A program made the translations under genes and the position numbers. From assembly GCF_027352905.1 (NCBI RefSeq), contig NZ_DAIEIF010000050.1:1-64000 (forward strand): a stretch of 64,000 nucleotides of DNA, written 5' to 3'. Positions within the stretch are counted from its first letter, which is position 1, and every line of letters begins with the position of its first letter. This DNA is from Acidocella sp. (GTDB lineage: Bacteria > Pseudomonadota > Alphaproteobacteria > Acetobacterales > Acetobacteraceae). Positions 41,472 to 51,594 of this stretch are shown in pieces. Under the pieces are notes generated by a model. It had not been told where the DNA came from. It saw nothing but the letters and a program-made list of their open reading frames with translations, and searched no databases.

Positions 41472-43577
41472 ATGCCCTGGACTAAGCAACCGCTGGGACG
41501 CGGCTCCCATTACCCGCTTGGCGCCCATTGGGATGGGCTGGGGGTCAATTTCGCCGTGTTCTCGGCCCATGCCCAACGGATCGAACTCTGCCTATTCGAT
41601 GCGTCGGGCCGGCGGGAATTGCGCCGCGAGACCCTGCCGGAATGCACGGAGCAGGTTTTTCACGGCTATCTCCCCCAGGCGCGGCCCGGCTTGTTATATG
41701 GGTTTCGTGCCCACGGACCTTACATTCCCGAGGCGGGGCATCGCTTCAACCCGCACAAGCTTTTGCTCGACCCCTATGCGCGCAAACTGGCTGGGCGGCT
41801 GCGCTGGTCGGATGCGCTATTTGGCTATCATATCGGCTCCCCGCGCGAGGATCTTTCTTATGACCGGCGAGATTCAGCCGGCTTCATGCCCAAAGCCATG
41901 GTGGTGCATGAGAAATTTGAATGGGGACCGGGCGCGCCGCCCCGCCGGGGCTGGGACGAGACCGTGATTTACGAGGCCCATTTGCGAGGCCTGACCATCA
42001 AACATCCTGAAATCGAGGAAAGCGAGCGTGGCCGTTTTGCCGCGCTCGGAAACCCATGGATGATCGAATATCTTCACAGCCTCGGCGTCACCGCCATCGA
42101 GTTGCTGCCGGTTCATGCCTTCCTGCAGGAAAATTTTTTGCTCAAACGGGGGGTCAGTAATTATTGGGGATATTCCACCCTTGCCTACTTCGCTCCGGAG
42201 CCCTCTTATCTCGGCGGCCCAGACGGCACTCTCGATGAAATTCGCGAGACCGTGCGTAAACTTCATGTTGCGGGCATCGAGGTGATTCTCGACGTCGTCT
42301 ATAACCACACGTGCGAGGGCAGCGAAAAAGGCCCCACCCTTTCCTGGCGCGGGCTGGACAGTCTTTCCTATTACCGCGGCGTGGATGGCGCGCCGCGCTA
42401 TCTGGTGGATGACACGGGGTGTGGAAACACCTTGAACATATCCCACCCCCGGGTCCTGCAGATGGTCATGGATTCCCTGCGCTATTGGGTGGAATCGTAC
42501 CATATCGATGGGTTCCGCTTCGATCTCGGCGTCACATTGGGACGCGAACCTTATGGATTCGATCCATTTTCAGGTTTCTTCGACGCCATTCGCCAGGACC
42601 CCGTCCTCGCCGGCGTCAAGTTAATCTCCGAACCCTGGGATATCGGCCCGGGCGGCTACCAGCTCGGCAATCATCCGCCCGGTTTCAGCGAATGGAACGA
42701 TTGTTACCGGGATACCGTGCGCCGCTTCTGGCGGGGCGACCTTGGCCAGCGCGCCGAGCTCGCCAAGCGCCTGATGGGATCGAGCGAGATTTTCGACAAA
42801 TTTCATCGCGGCCCCCGCGCAAGCATTAATTACCTTTGCTCGCATGACGGTTTCACCCTCCAGGATTTGGTTTCTTATTCCGAACGGCACAACGAGGCCA
42901 ATGGCGAGGATAATCAGGATGGCCATCCCGAGAATTTTTCTCTCAATCACGGGGTAGAAGGCGCCAGCGAGGATGAGGCTATCACCCTCGCGCGCGAAAC
43001 CACCAAGCGGGCCTTGCTTGCCACTTTGTTTTTTTCCCATGGCACCCCCATGTTCCTGGCGGGGGACGAGATGGGACGCACTCAGCAAGGCAATAACAAC
43101 GCATACTGCCAGGATAATGAAATTTCCTGGTTGGACTGGTCGGGCCTGCTCGGTGAGTCTCGCTCGTCCGCTCAGTCTCTTTTCGGTTTCACCGTCCGGC
43201 TCATTGCCCTGCGCGCCGCGCATCCCAGCCTGCGGCCCCGCCATTTTCTCCACGGCACGGCGGAAATATTGCCTGGCATCGTCGATGTGGCCTGGTTCGA
43301 TGAAACCGGACGCCTTCTGGACGCCGCCGCCTGGCTGGACCCCGCGGCGCAAATGTTCTCCCTGCGCCGGGCGACACGGGATAATGACACGCTCGACATA
43401 ACCTTGACCATTTTTAACGGTTCGAATGCCTCGCGCGAATTCATCCTTCCCAATCCTGAACTGGGCTGGATTCTATTGATTGATAGCGCGGCGCCGGAAA
43501 GATCGGAAATCCTCCCGCAAGAAGTGATTCACGTCGACCCCCGCAGTGTTCTCCTCCTAACCGCGAGTCCCATATGA
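41472..43577 (+). CDS. glgX: Glycogen debranching enzyme (GlgX/TreX type)
   Basis: PLGAHWDGLGVNFAVFSAHAQRIELCLFDASGRRE, NYWGYSTLAYFAPEPSYLGG, DVVYNHTCEGSEKGPTLSWRGLDSLSYYR, DNEISWLDW. Confidence 0.95.
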   Translation: MPWTKQPLGRGSHYPLGAHWDGLGVNFAVFSAHAQRIELCLFDASGRRELRRETLPECTEQVFHGYLPQARPGLLYGFRAHGPYIPEAGHRFNPHKLLLDPYARKLAGRLRWSDALFGYHIGSPREDLSYDRRDSAGFMPKAMVVHEKFEWGPGAPPRRGWDETVIYEAHLRGLTIKHPEIEESERGRFAALGNPWMIEYLHSLGVTAIELLPVHAFLQENFLLKRGVSNYWGYSTLAYFAPEPSYLGGPDGTLDEIRETVRKLHVAGIEVILDVVYNHTCEGSEKGPTLSWRGLDSLSYYRGVDGAPRYLVDDTGCGNTLNISHPRVLQMVMDSLRYWVESYHIDGFRFDLGVTLGREPYGFDPFSGFFDAIRQDPVLAGVKLISEPWDIGPGGYQLGNHPPGFSEWNDCYRDTVRRFWRGDLGQRAELAKRLMGSSEIFDKFHRGPRASINYLCSHDGFTLQDLVSYSERHNEANGEDNQDGHPENFSLNHGVEGASEDEAITLARETTKRALLATLFFSHGTPMFLAGDEMGRTQQGNNNAYCQDNEISWLDWSGLLGESRSSAQSLFGFTVRLIALRAAHPSLRPRHFLHGTAEILPGIVDVAWFDETGRLLDAAAWLDPAAQMFSLRRATRDNDTLDITLTIFNGSNASREFILPNPELGWILLIDSAAPERSEILPQEVIHVDPRSVLLLTASPI

Positions 43578-45304
43578 CAGCCAAACCCGTCCGCCCCCAT
43601 TTCGGCGCCGTTCCCACCACGGCTGAGCAGACCCTCTTCAGGCTTTGGGCTCCCCAAGCCAATGCGGTGGAAGTCATTCTGGCTAATGGCGCGGTTCTCA
43701 AAGCCGCGCCGGATGGGCAAGGCGTGTGGCAAGCCAGCGGACGCGCCCCGGCGGGCACGGCTTACCAATACCGGATCAACAACGAAACATTAGTGCCCGA
43801 TCCTGCCTCCCGCGCCCAGCTCGACGACGTTCATGGCCCAAGCCTGGTTACCGATCTTTCCTATTCCTGGCAGCACGCCTCCTGGCGGGGCAGGCCCCTG
43901 GCCGAGACGGTGGTGTATGAGCTGCATCCCGGGCTGTGCGGCGGCTTCGCGGGCATCGCCGCCCAATTGCCGCGCCTCGCGGCGCTGGGCGTCACCGCTG
44001 TTCAGCTCATGCCCATCGCGGATTTTCCTGGCCGCCGCAATTGGGGATATGACGGCGTGCTGCCCTACGCGCCGGACCGGGCCTACGGCACGCCTGCCGA
44101 ATTGCAGGCCTTGGTGGACGCCGCGCACGGATATGGGCTGCAGATTTTCCTGGATGTGGTGTATAATCATTTCGGACCCGACGGCAACTATCTGCCCCTT
44201 TACGCCAAGGATTTCTTCCGGCCGGACATCACCACCCCCTGGGGCGAGGCCATTGATTTCAGCCGGCGCCCGGTGCGGGATTTCTTCATCGACAATGCCC
44301 TCCAATGGGTCTGTGACTACCGGTTCGACGGTCTGCGCTTCGACGCCGTGCACGCCATCGCCGATAAGTCATTTTTGCACGAACTTGCTCACGCCATCCG
44401 CAGGGCGGCAACAGGCAGGCACGTTCATCTCATCCTGGAGAATGAGGAAAATGACGCCTCTCTCCTCGGCGGCGGGAATGATCGTTTCGATTCCCAATGG
44501 AATGACGATTTCCACCATTGCGTGCACGTGCTGCTTACCGGCGAGAAAGATGCCTATTACGAGGATTTTCAGGACGCCTCCCGGCTGCTGGCCCGCTGCC
44601 TGGCGGAGGGCTTCGCCTATCAGGGCGAGCCATCGCCGCATGCCGGAGGCAAGAAGCGTGGCACGCCCAGCGCCCATCTACCCACCACCGCCTTCGTCAA
44701 TTGCCTGCAAAATCACGACCAAATCGGCAATCGCGCCTTTGGTGAGCGTCTGACGCGGCTGGCCGGTCCGGAGGCGCTGCGGGCTGCCGCGGCGCTGCTT
44801 TTATTCACGCCCCAAATCCCCATGCTGTTTTTTGGTGAGGAATACGGGGAGACGAGGCCCTTTTTGTTCTTCACCGACCATCACGATGAATTGCGGAAAT
44901 TGGTCACGGAGGGCCGGCGCAAGGAATTCGCTAAATTCCCCGCTTTCGCGGATCCGGCCCAGCGGGAAAAAATTCCCGACCCCAACAGCGAATCCACCTA
45001 CGAGGCGAGCCGCCCTCAATTCGTGGAGAATGAATGGACGCGGTTTTACCGGGATTGTCTGTCTTTGCGCGCCCGGGAGATCGCCCCCCGCCTGGCCGGG
45101 TGCATGAGCACGGGGGCGCACCCCCTCTCCACCCACGCCGTGCGGGCCACGTGGCGGATGGGCGACGGCGCGGAACTGACCCTGGCCTGTAATCTCGGCG
45201 CTACCCCTGTGGCGGTGGAGGCTGGTCCTGGCCGCCTGATCTTTGGGCCACAGGCGGGGCCTAGCCTGCCGGCTTTCACCACCTGCCTCTGGCTCGCCCT
45301 GTGA
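43574..45304 (+). CDS. treZ: Malto-oligosyltrehalose trehalohydrolase
   Basis: FRLWAPQANAVEVIL, VQLMPIADFPGRRNWGYDGVLPYAPDRAYGTPAELQALVDAAHGYGLQIFLDVVYNHFGPDGNYL, LILENEENDASLL. Confidence 0.95.
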   Translation: MTAKPVRPHFGAVPTTAEQTLFRLWAPQANAVEVILANGAVLKAAPDGQGVWQASGRAPAGTAYQYRINNETLVPDPASRAQLDDVHGPSLVTDLSYSWQHASWRGRPLAETVVYELHPGLCGGFAGIAAQLPRLAALGVTAVQLMPIADFPGRRNWGYDGVLPYAPDRAYGTPAELQALVDAAHGYGLQIFLDVVYNHFGPDGNYLPLYAKDFFRPDITTPWGEAIDFSRRPVRDFFIDNALQWVCDYRFDGLRFDAVHAIADKSFLHELAHAIRRAATGRHVHLILENEENDASLLGGGNDRFDSQWNDDFHHCVHVLLTGEKDAYYEDFQDASRLLARCLAEGFAYQGEPSPHAGGKKRGTPSAHLPTTAFVNCLQNHDQIGNRAFGERLTRLAGPEALRAAAALLLFTPQIPMLFFGEEYGETRPFLFFTDHHDELRKLVTEGRRKEFAKFPAFADPAQREKIPDPNSESTYEASRPQFVENEWTRFYRDCLSLRAREIAPRLAGCMSTGAHPLSTHAVRATWRMGDGAELTLACNLGATPVAVEAGPGRLIFGPQAGPSLPAFTTCLWLAL

Positions 45305-47220
45305 GCAACCTTCACCGCACCGCCGCCCGGGCGGGGTTGCGCCGGCGATGGAAGGATGCCGGCGGGAGGATGCAAACCGTGAGCGATGCCAGCCTGCGGG
45401 CGATTTTGGAAGCGCTGGGCGAGGATGGCGAAGCGCGCTCTCCGCCCCCGCTGGTGACCTCCTGGCTGGACGAGCCGGTTTTGCTTCCCTGCCGCCCCGG
45501 CGCGGCCCGGCTACGGCTGGAAGACGGCGCCACGATGGATATGACGCTGGAGGAACAGGGGCGTCAGGCGCTCCTGCCCGCCATCGGGACGCCCGGTTAT
45601 CACCGGCTGGAGACGAGAACCCACGCCTTCACCGTGGCGGTGGCCCCCCGGCGGGGCTTCAGCCTGGAAGATGCGGGCCAAGGCGCCAAGCTGTGGGGCC
45701 TCACCGTGCAGCTCTACGCTTTGCGCCGGGCGCGGGATGGTGGCATCGGCGATTTCGAGGCTCTCAAAAGCTTTGCCCAGGCGGCGGCGAAACAGGGCGC
45801 CTCCGCTCTGTTGCTGAGCCCGGTCCATGCCATGTTCACCTCGGACGTGACGCGTTACGCGCCTTACTCGCCCTCCAGCCGGGTGGCGCTCAACGTGCTG
45901 CACATCGCCCGCGAGGGGCGGGATGAGGCAGGCGACCTTATAGACTGGCCAGCCGCCTCCCGGCGCAAGCTTGCCCTGCTTCGCCGGGATTTCGAGGTGG
46001 TCACGGATTGGCGGGGCTTGGAGGCGTTTCGCGCCCAAGGCGGCGTCGGGTTGGAGCGTCACGCCATTTTCGAGGCGCTGGCCGAGCATTTTGGCGCGCT
46101 GGGCGGCACCTCCTGCGATTGGCGCACCTGGCCGGAGGCCTATCGCGACCCCGACTCTTCCGCCGTGCGGGACTTCATGGCGGCCCATGCGCAAACCGTC
46201 GCGTTCCATGCCTGGCTGCAATGGCGCGCCGCCCAGGGCCTGGCGGGCGCGCAAAACGCCATGCGCGGGGCGGGTGCCCGCATCGGGCTCATTGCGGATC
46301 TCGCCGTCGGCACCGACCCCTCGGGCAGCCATTGCTGGAGCCGGCAGGATGAGGTTCTGGGCGGGCTGGAACTGGGCGCGCCGCCAGATCTGTTCAATCG
46401 CGAGGGGCAGGGCTGGGGCATAACCGCCTTCTCGCCGGCGGGGCTGCGGCGCAGCGGTTTTGCCGGTTTCCTGGAAATGGTCCGGCACGCCTTGCATCAC
46501 GCGGGAGGGCTGCGCGTGGATCACGCGCTGGGCCTCATGCGCCTTTGGGTGATCCCGCCCGGGCGGGGGCCGGCGGAGGGCGCTTATCTCGCCATGCCCT
46601 TCCCGGATCTGTTACGGCTGCTGGTACTGGAATCCCACCGGCACCGCGCCGTTCTGGTCGGGGAGGATCTTGGTACCGTGCCCGCGGGCTTCCAGCCCCA
46701 GCTCGCCGCAGCCGGCATTGGCGGCATGCGGGTGATGTGGTTCGAGCGGACGCGAAGCGGCTTCCGCGCCCCCGCGCGCTGGACCCCCGAGGCCGCGGCG
46801 ATGACCACCACCCATGATCTGCCCACCGTGGCGGGATGGTGGACGGGGCGGGATCTGGAATGGCGGGCGCGGCTTGGCCTGGCCGCTGAAAGCAAGCCGG
46901 AACGGGCCGCCGCGCGCCGGGCTCTGTGGACGGCGTTCCGTAAATCAGGGGCCACCTCCGCCCCGCAGCCCGCCGAGGATGACCCATTGCCGGTCACCGC
47001 CGCCGCGTCCCAGCATATCGGCAAAACCGCCTGTCATATCGCTTTGTTGCCGGTCGAGGACGCGCTTTCCTCCCGCGAGGCGCCCAACCTGCCGGGCAGC
47101 ACCACCGAGCACCCCAATTGGCGCCGCCGCTTGCCCGGCACCGCCCAGGAACTCTTCAGCCGGCCGGATTTGCGCGCGCGTCTGGCAGCTCTCCATACCG
47201 CCCGTCAACAGGTGTCATGA
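45301..47220 (+). CDS. malQ: 4-alpha-glucanotransferase (GTG start)
   Basis: LWGLTVQLYALRRARDGGIGDFEALKSFAQAAAKQGASALLLSPVHAMF, LRVDHALGLMRLWVIP, VLVGEDLGTVP, MTTTHDLPTVAGWW. Confidence 0.93.
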   Translation: MSNLHRTAARAGLRRRWKDAGGRMQTVSDASLRAILEALGEDGEARSPPPLVTSWLDEPVLLPCRPGAARLRLEDGATMDMTLEEQGRQALLPAIGTPGYHRLETRTHAFTVAVAPRRGFSLEDAGQGAKLWGLTVQLYALRRARDGGIGDFEALKSFAQAAAKQGASALLLSPVHAMFTSDVTRYAPYSPSSRVALNVLHIAREGRDEAGDLIDWPAASRRKLALLRRDFEVVTDWRGLEAFRAQGGVGLERHAIFEALAEHFGALGGTSCDWRTWPEAYRDPDSSAVRDFMAAHAQTVAFHAWLQWRAAQGLAGAQNAMRGAGARIGLIADLAVGTDPSGSHCWSRQDEVLGGLELGAPPDLFNREGQGWGITAFSPAGLRRSGFAGFLEMVRHALHHAGGLRVDHALGLMRLWVIPPGRGPAEGAYLAMPFPDLLRLLVLESHRHRAVLVGEDLGTVPAGFQPQLAAAGIGGMRVMWFERTRSGFRAPARWTPEAAAMTTTHDLPTVAGWWTGRDLEWRARLGLAAESKPERAAARRALWTAFRKSGATSAPQPAEDDPLPVTAAASQHIGKTACHIALLPVEDALSSREAPNLPGSTTEHPNWRRRLPGTAQELFSRPDLRARLAALHTARQQVS

Positions 47221-49940
47221 TGCTTACCACGATCCCCCGCGCCACGCTTCGCCTGCAATTCAATAAGGAATTCACGCTGGAGCACACGCTCCCGCTCATC
47301 CCCTATTTCGCCAAGCTCGGCGTCTCGCATCTCTATGCCTCGCCTTTGCTCACCGCCCGGCCCGGCTCAATGCATGGTTATGATGTCATGGACCCCGGTT
47401 CCATCAATCCGGAACTCGGCGGCCTTCCTGCCCTGCGCCGCCTCGTCGCGGCCCTGCGCGCGGAACATATGGGCCTGTTGCTAGATATCGTGCCCAACCA
47501 TATGGGTGTCGGCACGGGCAATGCCTGGTGGCAGGACGTGCTGGAATTTGGAGAAAAGAGCCGTTACGCGGCGTTTTTCGATATCGACTGGCAAACCGCC
47601 GCCCCCTCCCTGCGCGGCAAAATTCTCGCCCCGTTTCTCGAGGCTCCCTATGGGGAGGTTCTCTCGGCCAGAACGATCAAGCTTCGGCTTGACCAGGAAA
47701 AAGGCGGGTTTCACTTTTCCTATTACGAGAATGAATTTCCGCTTTCACCCGCCAGCACCTCGGTGGTGCTGGGAGAAATTCCCGGCGGCGGGGAGTTGGC
47801 GGAGGCTTTCGCCCGGGCGGCGGCCCAGGCCGACCCCGCCGCCGCGGTCCTTTCCGCCAAACAGGAGATGCGCCGGTTCGCCGCTCAAGCGGTTGCGATC
47901 CAGCCCGTGCTCGACGCTCTCTCCGCCCCGGAGCGCCTGGGCGAATTGCTGGATCAGCAGCATTACCGCCTCGCCTGGTGGCGCACCGCCGGGGATGAGA
48001 TCAACTGGCGCCGCTTCTTCGACATCAACACCCTGGCGGGGCTGCGGGCGGAGCGGCCAGAGGTGTTCGAGGCCAGCCATCGCTTCATTCTCGAGCTTTA
48101 CGCCGAGGGGCTGATCGACGGCGTGCGCATCGACCATGTGGACGGGCTGGCAAACCCCGGCGCCTATACACGCAAGCTGCGGCGGGCCATGGCGGCTATG
48201 ACCAGCCGGCGCCCGGCTGAGGCGGCTCAGGGCGAGCCTTATATCGTGGTCGAGAAAATCCTGGGCGCGGACGAAACCCTCGAGCCGAAATGGCGTACCG
48301 ACGGCACCACCGGTTATGATTTCATGAACGAGGTGGGCGCGCTCCTCCATGATCCGGAAGGCGCGGGACCGCTCACCGCCGCCTGGGCGCGCCAGACCGG
48401 GCGGCCGGGAATTTTCGCGGTGGAGGAGGAACGCGCCCGCCGCCAGATCCTGCGGGAGAATCTGGCCGCCGAGCTGAATAGCCTGGCTGGGCGCCTGCAC
48501 GGCATCGCGCAGGGCGACCCCGATACACGGGATTACACGCAGGAGGCTCTGCGCCGGGGGCTGGAGGAATTGCTCGCGCATTTCCCCGTATATCGCATTT
48601 ACGCCAGCGCTGCGGGGGGCGGCCCGGCCGATATCCAGCAATTCGACCGCGCCTTGCAAGAGGCTGAGCGCGCCTGCCGCCACTCGGCGCGGCCTGTTCT
48701 GGCCTTGCTGCGCCGCTGGCTGCTGGCGGAGGCGCCGCGCGCCCTGCCCCCCGGCCCGGCGCGGCAAGAACGCCTGCGGGCGATGCGGGCCTTCCAGCAG
48801 CTTTCCGCTCCCACGGCGGCGAAATCCGTGGAGGATACCGCCTTCTACCGCTTCGGCCGCCTGCTTTCGCGCAATGAGGTGGGGGCCAATCCGGAACAAT
48901 TCTCCTTAAGCCCCGAGGCGTTTCACGCCGCCATGGCCCGGCGCGCCGAGACTCTGCCCGGAGCCCTGCTCGCCACCGCCACCCACGACCACAAGCGCGG
49001 GGAGGACACGCGCGCCCGCCTCGCCGTCTTGTCGGAAATTCCCGAGGAATGGGAGCGGGAAACCACGCGCTGGATGAAGCTCAACGCCGGTCTCCGGTCC
49101 GGTGCCGCCCCCTGCCCTGCGGATGAGCTGATGTTGTACCAGATGATCGTCGCGGGGTGGCCGCTTTCCCTCGCCATCGATGACGGGGCCGGGTTGAAGG
49201 CGTATGCGGAGCGCGTCGCCGCCTGGCAGGAGAAATCGCTGCGCGAGGCCAAGCTCCATACGGATTGGGCCGCGCCGGACGAAGCCTATGAGGCCGCCGC
49301 CACCACCTTGTTGCACGCCTGTTTCGATCCCGATCGCCCGGCGCTCAAGGAGATGGCTACCTTCGCCGCGCGCATCGCCCCGGCGGGCGCCGTCAACGGT
49401 CTCGCCCAGACGGTGCTGCGCCTCACCGTGCCGGGCGTGCCGGACCTGTATCAAGGGACCGAGTTCTGGGACCAGAGCTTTGTCGACCCGGATAACCGCC
49501 GCGCGGTGGATTTCGCGGCCCGCGCCGCCGCCCTTGCCTGTCCGGAAACCGGCGTGACGGGCTGGCGGACCGGGGCGGTGAAGCAGACGGTGATCGCCCG
49601 GTTGCTGGCGGCGCGGCGGGCACTTCCCGCTCTCTTCGCGGCGGGCGGCTACACGCCATTGCGGGCGCAAGGCCCCCAGGCCGCGCATGTTCTCGCCTTC
49701 CGCCGGGATCATGAAGGCCAGTCGCTGGTCGCCGCCGTCACCCGGCTGGCCGGGCGGCAAGGGCTGCGGGAGCCTTTGCTTCCCGCCTCGTTCTGGCGCG
49801 GCACGGCGCTGGAGATCGGCGCGGGCCCATGGCGGGATCGCCTCACCGGGCAGGATGTCCAAAAGAATGGTGTCATTCCGCTGGAGACATTGTTCTCCAC
49901 CCTGCCGGTGGCGGTGCTCGCCCGGCCCGAGAGCGGCTGA
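47217..49940 (+). CDS. treY: Malto-oligosyltrehalose synthase
   Basis: IPRATLRLQFNKEFTLEHTLPLIPYFAKLGVSHLYASPLLTARPGSMHGYDVMDPGSINPELGG, GVRIDHVDGLANPGAYTRKLR; ATGA overlap with malQ. Confidence 0.95.
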   Translation: MMLTTIPRATLRLQFNKEFTLEHTLPLIPYFAKLGVSHLYASPLLTARPGSMHGYDVMDPGSINPELGGLPALRRLVAALRAEHMGLLLDIVPNHMGVGTGNAWWQDVLEFGEKSRYAAFFDIDWQTAAPSLRGKILAPFLEAPYGEVLSARTIKLRLDQEKGGFHFSYYENEFPLSPASTSVVLGEIPGGGELAEAFARAAAQADPAAAVLSAKQEMRRFAAQAVAIQPVLDALSAPERLGELLDQQHYRLAWWRTAGDEINWRRFFDINTLAGLRAERPEVFEASHRFILELYAEGLIDGVRIDHVDGLANPGAYTRKLRRAMAAMTSRRPAEAAQGEPYIVVEKILGADETLEPKWRTDGTTGYDFMNEVGALLHDPEGAGPLTAAWARQTGRPGIFAVEEERARRQILRENLAAELNSLAGRLHGIAQGDPDTRDYTQEALRRGLEELLAHFPVYRIYASAAGGGPADIQQFDRALQEAERACRHSARPVLALLRRWLLAEAPRALPPGPARQERLRAMRAFQQLSAPTAAKSVEDTAFYRFGRLLSRNEVGANPEQFSLSPEAFHAAMARRAETLPGALLATATHDHKRGEDTRARLAVLSEIPEEWERETTRWMKLNAGLRSGAAPCPADELMLYQMIVAGWPLSLAIDDGAGLKAYAERVAAWQEKSLREAKLHTDWAAPDEAYEAAATTLLHACFDPDRPALKEMATFAARIAPAGAVNGLAQTVLRLTVPGVPDLYQGTEFWDQSFVDPDNRRAVDFAARAAALACPETGVTGWRTGAVKQTVIARLLAARRALPALFAAGGYTPLRAQGPQAAHVLAFRRDHEGQSLVAAVTRLAGRQGLREPLLPASFWRGTALEIGAGPWRDRLTGQDVQKNGVIPLETLFSTLPVAVLARPESG

Positions 49941-50022
49941 TACAATTTTTCAGGCGGTCACGAAAACTTTTCAACCGGAGGGCGAATGTAGGGGTACGGC
50001 AACCCCAACCAAGGAGATTTTC

Positions 50023-51525
50023 ATGTCCGCCGTCGGCTCCATCATGACCAATACCGGGGCGCTGCAAGCGCTCAACGCCATCGCCCAGACCTCCAACATC
50101 ACCAGCAGCCTGCAGAACCAGCTGGCCAGCGGCCTGTCCATCAACTCCCCCGCCGATAACCCGGCCGGGTATATCACCGCCCAGGGCTTCACTTCGCAGT
50201 TGAACGGGTTGAGCCAGGCCACCTCCAACGCCAATCAAGCCGTCTCGCTGCTGCAGACCGCGCAGGGCGCCATCGGCCAGCAGATCGGCATCGCCCAGCA
50301 GCTCAACTCCATCGCCGTACAGGCGGCCAACGGCACGCAGACCCCGGCCGAGGCGCAGTCCCTGCAGACCCTGGCGGGGCAGCTGACCAGCCAGATCAGC
50401 ACCATCTCCAAGCAGACCCAATTCAATAACATCAATCTGCTCGACGGCACCTTCAACGGGGTGCAGTTTCAGGTTGGCGCCAATGAAGGGCAGACGACGA
50501 CCCTGACCATCGGCAGCACCGATGCCAGTAAGATCGGCATGTGGCACTCCTCCGCACTTGCTACAACTTATAAAGGAACGAATGGCAGTGCCAAAGATGG
50601 GGCCTTCGGCAGCGGCGCGGTAACGGTAGCGACCACAGGCGCGGCGTTCGCCGCCGGCTCCGCCACCATCACCGGCGCCAATGGCGGTACCCAGAAAGTG
50701 GCATCCACAGCCGGAGAATCCGCCGCCTCGCTCGCCTCCGCCATCAACACTCTGTCCAACCAAGGTGGTGTCCAGGCCCAGGCCTACACCAAGGCAACCT
50801 TCAAACTTACCGCCGGCTCTTCCAATCAGCAATATTCCTTTAGCATCCAGGCGGCAAAGGGGAGCGCCGCCGGCAGCGCGATCGGCACGAAACAGACGAT
50901 CGTCGCTTCCTCCGCGGCGGGGGTGGTCTCAGAAATCAACAGCCAAACCTCGACCAGCGGCATCACCGCCGCCCTCGACAAAAATGGCAATCTCGTGCTG
51001 ACCCAGGCGGCCGGTCAGAACATCAACATCACGGGCGTCAGCTCGGGTAGTTTGACGCAAGTGAAAGCGGACGGCACCGCCGTTGCTGGCGTTACGCTGA
51101 GCTCCACTAATGCCGCTGGCGTCATTCAAGGGCAAGTGCAGCTGCAATCTTCCGGGGCCTTCTCGGTCAGCAATGGCTCCGCCATCGGCGTTAAAGGAAA
51201 TTCGGGCCTGGCCGATCTCGCCGACATCAATGTCTCCAACACCGACGGCGCCAACGCGGCGATCAACGTGGTTAAATACGCCCTCGCCGCGCTTAATAAC
51301 GCGGGGGGCAATCTGGGCGCGGTCCAGCAGGGACTCACGGCCAACATCAACAACATGAACACCTCCAGCCAGAACATCACCACCGCGCTCGGCGTCGTGC
51401 AGGATGCCAATATCCCGCAGGTGAGCACGCAGCTGACCCAGCAGGAGATCAAGGCGCAGTCCGGCGTGGCGGCGCTCAAATCCTCCACCCAGTTGCAGCA
51501 GGCCTATCTTTCCCTCCTGCCGTAA
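50023..51525 (+). CDS. fliC: Flagellin
   Basis: MTNTGALQALNAIAQTSNITSSLQNQLASGLSINSPADNPAGYITAQGFTSQLNGLSQATSNANQAVSLLQTAQGA; C-term LTQQEIKAQSGVAALKSSTQLQQAYLSLLP; ATG 50023 with AAGGAG ribosome-binding site. Confidence 0.93.
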   Translation: MSAVGSIMTNTGALQALNAIAQTSNITSSLQNQLASGLSINSPADNPAGYITAQGFTSQLNGLSQATSNANQAVSLLQTAQGAIGQQIGIAQQLNSIAVQAANGTQTPAEAQSLQTLAGQLTSQISTISKQTQFNNINLLDGTFNGVQFQVGANEGQTTTLTIGSTDASKIGMWHSSALATTYKGTNGSAKDGAFGSGAVTVATTGAAFAAGSATITGANGGTQKVASTAGESAASLASAINTLSNQGGVQAQAYTKATFKLTAGSSNQQYSFSIQAAKGSAAGSAIGTKQTIVASSAAGVVSEINSQTSTSGITAALDKNGNLVLTQAAGQNINITGVSSGSLTQVKADGTAVAGVTLSSTNAAGVIQGQVQLQSSGAFSVSNGSAIGVKGNSGLADLADINVSNTDGANAAINVVKYALAALNNAGGNLGAVQQGLTANINNMNTSSQNITTALGVVQDANIPQVSTQLTQQEIKAQSGVAALKSSTQLQQAYLSLLP

Positions 51526-51594
51526 GGGTTTGGTAACCGGACCGGGGCTTAAATGGCCCCGGTCCATCGCTTCATCCTTGTCTCCAGGTGCGTC

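Noticed and set aside
49687-50022. Upstream extension of the flagellin ORF into treY
   Set aside because: Flagellin start at 50023 has a good ribosome-binding site; the extension is treY read out of frame.
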